Assembly: GCA_018381425.1 (NCBI GenBank)
Contig: JAGZRY010000080.1
Location: forward strand, 1 to 7,016
Direction of reading: 5' to 3'
Source: Haemophilus parainfluenzae
GTDB lineage: Bacteria; Pseudomonadota; Gammaproteobacteria; Enterobacterales; Pasteurellaceae
Length of the DNA stretch: 7,016 bases
Below the pieces are notes generated by a model. The model was not told the DNA's origin, did no database searches, and saw only the letters and a list, made by a program, of their open reading frames with translations. Each line of letters starts with the position of its first letter. Position 1 is the stretch's first letter. Shown in pieces: positions 3,986-7,016 of the stretch. A program made the translations under genes and the position numbers.

Positions 3986-6161
3986 TAGCACAACAAAAAG
4001 TGGCAAATTAGAGAACCGTTTTAATAAAGATGATGTTCAAAAAGAGCTCGATTTCCAACGTGAGGTGACAGAGAAATTTGGACAGAATGTCGTGGAAGCA
4101 GGGAGTTTGCTTGCTAATAAATTTGGCGAAGAAGCGAAAGCGAAGCGTCATGAAGCCGCAATTGCGTTAGAAGAAGCAGAAAAAGCCAAGGCAGAAAACA
4201 ACAACGAAACTAACCGCACTTTAGTAAAACAAGCACGAGATAATTTTGAGACAGCGAGTCGCGAAGCCAAAGAATGGGAAACAGGTGGAAGCCAACGTCT
4301 TGTCATTGATTCGGCATTAAATGTTATCAGCACCGCCTTAGCCGGCAGACCAGCTGCGGAAGTGGTGGCTTCAGGATTATCACCTGCGGTGAATAATCAA
4401 ATTAAGAAAGCGACAACAGATGCAAAAGGCAATGTGAATACCGCGCTCAATTTGACAGCTCATGCACTTTGGGGCGCGGTAGAGGCTTATGCAGGCAACC
4501 GTAATGTTGCTGCTGGTGCTGCGGGTGCAGCTGGTGGTGAGACGGCGGCTCATTTCCTTGCCTCGACACTTTACAATAAATCACCTGAAAAGCTTAGCGA
4601 AGAAGAAAAACGTACGGTATCGTCTTTAAGCCAAGTAGCAGCAGGTATTGCGGGTGGTACTTTATCGGATAGCTCTGATGGGGCAATTATTGCAGCTAAA
4701 ACAGCGAAAGATTCAGTGGAGAATAACAGCATGGCTGATGACGTTCATCCTAGTGATGAGCGTAAGCAAAACATTGAAATGTATGCCAAGGTTTTATTCA
4801 ATGGAGATGAAGATAAAGCTAAAGAATATCAAGAAGGTCTAGAGATTGCAGAAGCTCAAGGGCAACTTGATAGTGTTAAAGAAACAGCGAATGCTGTTGT
4901 TAATTTAGATGATACCGTTGTCTCTTTATGGGAAGCTATCTCAAACCCAGAGAAAACCTATAATAATGTTGTGGTCTCGTTGAAAGATTGGGATGAGGCT
5001 TATGCGCGTGCTCTTCAAGAAAATCCAAAACTCGCGGGTGAAATGCAAGGTTACCGCCAAGGCCAAATGAAAGGTGTTTCAACTGGAGGAGTGGTGCTAA
5101 GTGGTGCGGGATTGGCGATAGCTAAGTCTATTGCCAAATTAAAAAATGGAAAGATTGATGTAGCCCATTCCAGTGTTAATGTTGCGAAAATTAAACCCAA
5201 AACCTGTTCTTTCCGTGGTGACATGGAAGTGAAAACGGAGCAAGGTTATAAGCCTATAGAGTCTATTAAAGTCGGAGATAAGGTTTATGCGAAAAACGAA
5301 CTGACAGGACAAATGACCTATCAGCGTGTACAAGCGTACTACAACAACCCGTATGATTTTACGGTATATGTGGAAGTGATTGATGAACAAGGCAAACACC
5401 AAACTATTGTTTCAAACAAAATTCATCCATTCTTTACTCAGGTAAATCAAGGTGAGTTAGTATCGAGTTCTGAGGGGCATCACTATAACGGAGAAATCCA
5501 AAACGCCCAATGGGTAGATGCACAAAATCTGAAAGCCGGCTATAAGTTATTGTCAGAAAATAATCACTGGCAGACGGTGAAAGGTGTCACTATCAAGGCT
5601 GAGAAGTTAAGTGCGTATAACCTGACAGTTGAGACTGACCATACTTACTTCATTAAAGGAGCGAATTCTGACCTTGATGGCGTTTGGGTGCATAATGATT
5701 GTTGGCATGCTTTACCTGATGGAGCTAAACGAGTAAAAGATATTGATGGATATAAGACATATCAATTTAAAGATCACAGTGGAAATGATGTTATAGTTAT
5801 TCAAAAATCTAAAAATAGATTTGAGACTTTAGATCATTTTGGAGTAGAAGTCACATTGCCGAAACAGCATAGTTGGGAAGCAGCAAGAAATTTAGCTTTA
5901 ACTAAAGTTGGAGATCTTGGGATAGATTCTAAGCCATTCATAGGAACTTTAGCTGTTAGTGATGGATATGGAAAAGTTGTAGGTAGAATATCATCTGATG
6001 GGAAGAAAGGGTGGCGATTAGATTATGATCCAAAGAAAGGAATGCATATTAATGTTTTTGACTACACTAAAGGAAAAAGTGATAAGGCTATTAAGGAGGT
6101 AATCCCATTTAATGGAAATAAAGATGATTTTAATCGATATCTTAAACAATTAAATAAATAA
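3954..6161 (+). CDS. Orphan FhaB/CdiA C-terminal module: VENN pretoxin, Hint self-cleavage domain and toxin domain
   Basis: Up to 735 residues from a TTG at 3954. That start lies in DNA antisense to the purT relic and has no Shine-Dalgarno, so the true reading is a 5'-truncated fragment with FhaB-like sequence from about 3985-4000 (KSGKLENRFNKDD). Layout, residues from 3954: helical, charged segment 20-110; Ala/Gly-rich segment about 120-215; pretoxin region ending in VENN (255-258); helical linker and a hydrophobic stretch near 374-395, perhaps for membrane entry; Hint domain about 418-581, opening with Cys418 (CSFRGD), with NKIHPFF (His491), TVETDHTYFIKG (His563) and ending VHN (579-581); then DC and a toxin domain of ~150 residues. 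The toxin end (GWRLDYDPKKGMHINVFDY, then VIPFNGN) resembles CdiA/Rhs C-termini I have seen, but I cannot name its activity. Inference: Hint cleavage after VHN releases the toxin. The toxin part is visibly more AT-rich than the FhaB part. Confidence 0.8.
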   Translation: MVYSKDSDSQSSTTKSGKLENRFNKDDVQKELDFQREVTEKFGQNVVEAGSLLANKFGEEAKAKRHEAAIALEEAEKAKAENNNETNRTLVKQARDNFETASREAKEWETGGSQRLVIDSALNVISTALAGRPAAEVVASGLSPAVNNQIKKATTDAKGNVNTALNLTAHALWGAVEAYAGNRNVAAGAAGAAGGETAAHFLASTLYNKSPEKLSEEEKRTVSSLSQVAAGIAGGTLSDSSDGAIIAAKTAKDSVENNSMADDVHPSDERKQNIEMYAKVLFNGDEDKAKEYQEGLEIAEAQGQLDSVKETANAVVNLDDTVVSLWEAISNPEKTYNNVVVSLKDWDEAYARALQENPKLAGEMQGYRQGQMKGVSTGGVVLSGAGLAIAKSIAKLKNGKIDVAHSSVNVAKIKPKTCSFRGDMEVKTEQGYKPIESIKVGDKVYAKNELTGQMTYQRVQAYYNNPYDFTVYVEVIDEQGKHQTIVSNKIHPFFTQVNQGELVSSSEGHHYNGEIQNAQWVDAQNLKAGYKLLSENNHWQTVKGVTIKAEKLSAYNLTVETDHTYFIKGANSDLDGVWVHNDCWHALPDGAKRVKDIDGYKTYQFKDHSGNDVIVIQKSKNRFETLDHFGVEVTLPKQHSWEAARNLALTKVGDLGIDSKPFIGTLAVSDGYGKVVGRISSDGKKGWRLDYDPKKGMHINVFDYTKGKSDKAIKEVIPFNGNKDDFNRYLKQLNK
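4213..4221 (-). other. Intragenic DNA uptake signal
   Basis: The complement of the full 9-base uptake signal AAGTGCGGT lies within the FhaB-like coding part of the orphan module, where it encodes part of NRTL. Pasteurellaceae competence machinery preferentially takes up DNA carrying this sequence, so the shared recombination arm of the module itself is tagged for uptake. Confidence 0.7.
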
Positions 6162-6169
6162 GGATTCAT

Positions 6170-6571
6170 ATGACATTATTTGATGAATGTAAAGAGGCTT
6201 TGTCGGAGAATTTCCACCTTCTGTCTGAAGATGAAAAGGAGCAAGTTCTAAAAGAGTTTTATACATATCCATTTGAATATGGAAGTATAGATAAAGATAG
6301 TAAGAAAATAAAAATATTGAATCTTGATAGGTTAATTGAATTAATTGAAAAGAAAATAATTAACCAAAATGTTTATGTTTTAGCAGATATAAACGATGTT
6401 CCAGTATTTAAAACTAATTTGCTATTAGCGCTAGATAAATTAGATGATATTTCTGCTTTATCAACAAGAGTTTTTATTCTTGGTATTGGGTATTTAGCTC
6501 AGGTTGTTTCTAGAGATCCACCTTTAGACATTGTAATTCCAATAAATGGAGATATAAGTAAATTTTTGTAA
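6170..6571 (+). CDS. Likely cognate immunity protein of the Hint-linked toxin (133 aa)
   Basis: 133 residues, no signal peptide, cytoplasmic. The N-terminal half is charged and helical (DECKEALSENFHLLSEDEKE, then LDRLIELIEKKIINQN); the C-terminal half is more hydrophobic (TRVFILGIGYLAQVV, then PPLDIVIPIN). It starts 8 bases after the toxin stop with TAAGGA (6159-6164) as Shine-Dalgarno, reusing the toxin's stop codon bases, so it is co-transcribed and probably translationally coupled. Base composition is as AT-rich as the toxin domain, unlike the FhaB part, suggesting that toxin and immunity gene moved together. The immunity function is inferred from position; the family is not recognised. 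Confidence 0.68.
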   Translation: MTLFDECKEALSENFHLLSEDEKEQVLKEFYTYPFEYGSIDKDSKKIKILNLDRLIELIEKKIINQNVYVLADINDVPVFKTNLLLALDKLDDISALSTRVFILGIGYLAQVVSRDPPLDIVIPINGDISKFL

Positions 6572-6597
6572 AACGTTTTAGACGGTTTGATAGAGCT

Positions 6598-6652
6598 AAA
6601 GTGCGGTCAATCTTCAAAGAGTTTTAAAACCTCTTAAAATTGGCCGCACTTT
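6598..6652 (+). terminator. Uptake-signal hairpin terminator after the Hint-toxin cassette
   Basis: The arms 6598-6611 and 6639-6652 pair over 14 bases with one G-U pair, followed by a T run. The left arm carries the full AAGTGCGGT (6599-6607); the right arm has the complement with one change (GCCGCACTT, 6643-6651). The loop contains AAGAG and CTCTT able to pair further. Its sequence is closely related to the terminator at 3708-3763. It ends the toxin/immunity operon 26 bases after the immunity stop. Confidence 0.85.
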
Positions 6653-6690
6653 TTGTGTTTTAAATATAGGCTTTGTAGAGTTTTAAGTAA

Positions 6691-6707
6691 AATATTGGTG
6701 CAATATT
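6691..6707. repeat. Perfect 7-base palindrome in the cassette gap
   Basis: AATATTG and CAATATT are perfect inverted arms around GTG. The gap 6653-6739 is AT-rich with no gene. This could be a small operator, a recombination scar or chance. A second weak inverted pair, TAGCT (6722-6726) and AGCTA (6734-6738), lies just before the next FhaB-like fragment. Confidence 0.3.
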
Positions 6708-6739
6708 ATAAGTTTTATTAATAGCTTAAAAAGAGCTAA

Positions 6740-7016
6740 TCCAGAACTCATCCTGAAGGAAAAACAGCCTATAAATCCCAAGTTAATGCTAGCGGTAAGG
6801 TGAATATTGTGGCAACGGGTGCAGGAAAGGATTCCAACATTAATATTAAAGGTTCAGACATCTCAGGTAAGCGAGGCACGACATTGATTGCAGATAATCA
6901 AGTCAATATCAAAGCCACAGAACAAAACCATCAAGAACGAAGCACTAATAAATCGAGTGGTTTTAATGCAGGGGTAGCCATTAAAGTGAGTAATGGTGAG
7001 GCTGCTGGGATTACTT
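6740..7016 (+). pseudogene. Haemagglutinin-repeat fragment of FhaB/CdiA, start-less, continuing past the window
   Basis: The frame opens after a stop at 6737-6739 and runs to the window end with no ATG start. It reads PEGKTAYKSQVNASGKVNIV, then INIKGSDISGKRGTTLIADN, then VNIKATEQNHQERSTNKSSG and FNAGVAIKVSNGEAAGIT. The alternation of GS.I.G with L.A...VNIKA, followed by a Ser-rich turn and FNAGVA, is characteristic of haemagglutinin repeats in the C-terminal half of filamentous haemagglutinins. This part normally lies upstream of the VENN/pretoxin region, so the fragment restarts at an earlier point of the exoprotein than the 3954 module. It is probably the 5' edge of a further orphan cassette with its own toxin and immunity gene beyond the window. 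Confidence 0.75.

Noticed and set aside
4148..4333. Minus-strand frame opposite the orphan module
   Set aside because: Shadow of a charged helical coding region.
4648..4842. Alternative + strand frame inside the VENN region
   Set aside because: Overlaps the strongly supported FhaB/CdiA frame with VENN and has no family features.
5139..5402. Minus-strand frame opposite the Hint domain
   Set aside because: Shadow; the Hint motifs are on the + strand.

Overview
The window looks like DNA from a Pasteurellaceae bacterium of the Haemophilus/Aggregatibacter/Pasteurella group. The main evidence is the 9-base DNA uptake signal AAGTGCGGT. It occurs as head-to-head pairs that form hairpin terminators (1104-1160 and 6598-6652, plus a decayed pair at 3708-3763) and once inside a coding region (4213-4221). 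Base composition is AT-rich, most strongly in the small toxin and immunity genes.

Almost everything lies on the + strand and belongs to one theme: the 3' tail of a two-partner-secretion / contact-dependent inhibition (FhaB/CdiA-type) locus, followed by displaced ('orphan') toxin-immunity cassettes. (1) 2-724 is the C-terminal serine-hydrolase-like end of an FhaB/CdiA-type protein, followed at once by a small lipoprotein (726-1088) and a terminator. (2) 1181-2228 is a degraded block bracketed by short GC-rich repeats. It holds an intact 79-aa orphan immunity-like gene (1336-1575), a start-less toxin tail resembling EndoU nucleases (1568-1798), and its overlapping immunity gene, broken by a one-base frameshift (1798-2156). 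(3) 2242-2961 holds two more immunity-like genes with a short possible toxin tail between them. (4) 2976-3703 is a stand-alone EndoU-type nuclease domain with its own start and ribosome binding site, followed by its likely immunity gene and a decayed uptake-signal terminator.

(5) 3797 to about 3985 is, on the opposite strand, what looks like the last ~60 codons of purT, a housekeeping gene fragment at a cassette boundary. (6) 3954-6161 is the longest cassette: an FhaB/CdiA C-terminal segment lacking its whole N-terminal delivery part. It keeps a VENN pretoxin motif, a Hint (intein-like) self-cleavage domain and a ~150-residue toxin domain. The likely immunity gene (6170-6571) and an uptake-signal terminator follow. 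(7) 6740-7016 restarts further upstream in FhaB/CdiA (haemagglutinin-repeat region) without a start codon and runs off the window, so at least one more cassette probably follows.

The inferred function is a reservoir. Toxin ends can be recombined onto the full-length exoprotein through shared FhaB sequence, while orphan immunity genes protect against siblings that carry other toxins. Uptake signals at cassette ends would favour exchange by natural transformation. Family assignments come from reading motifs by eye; no database search was possible.
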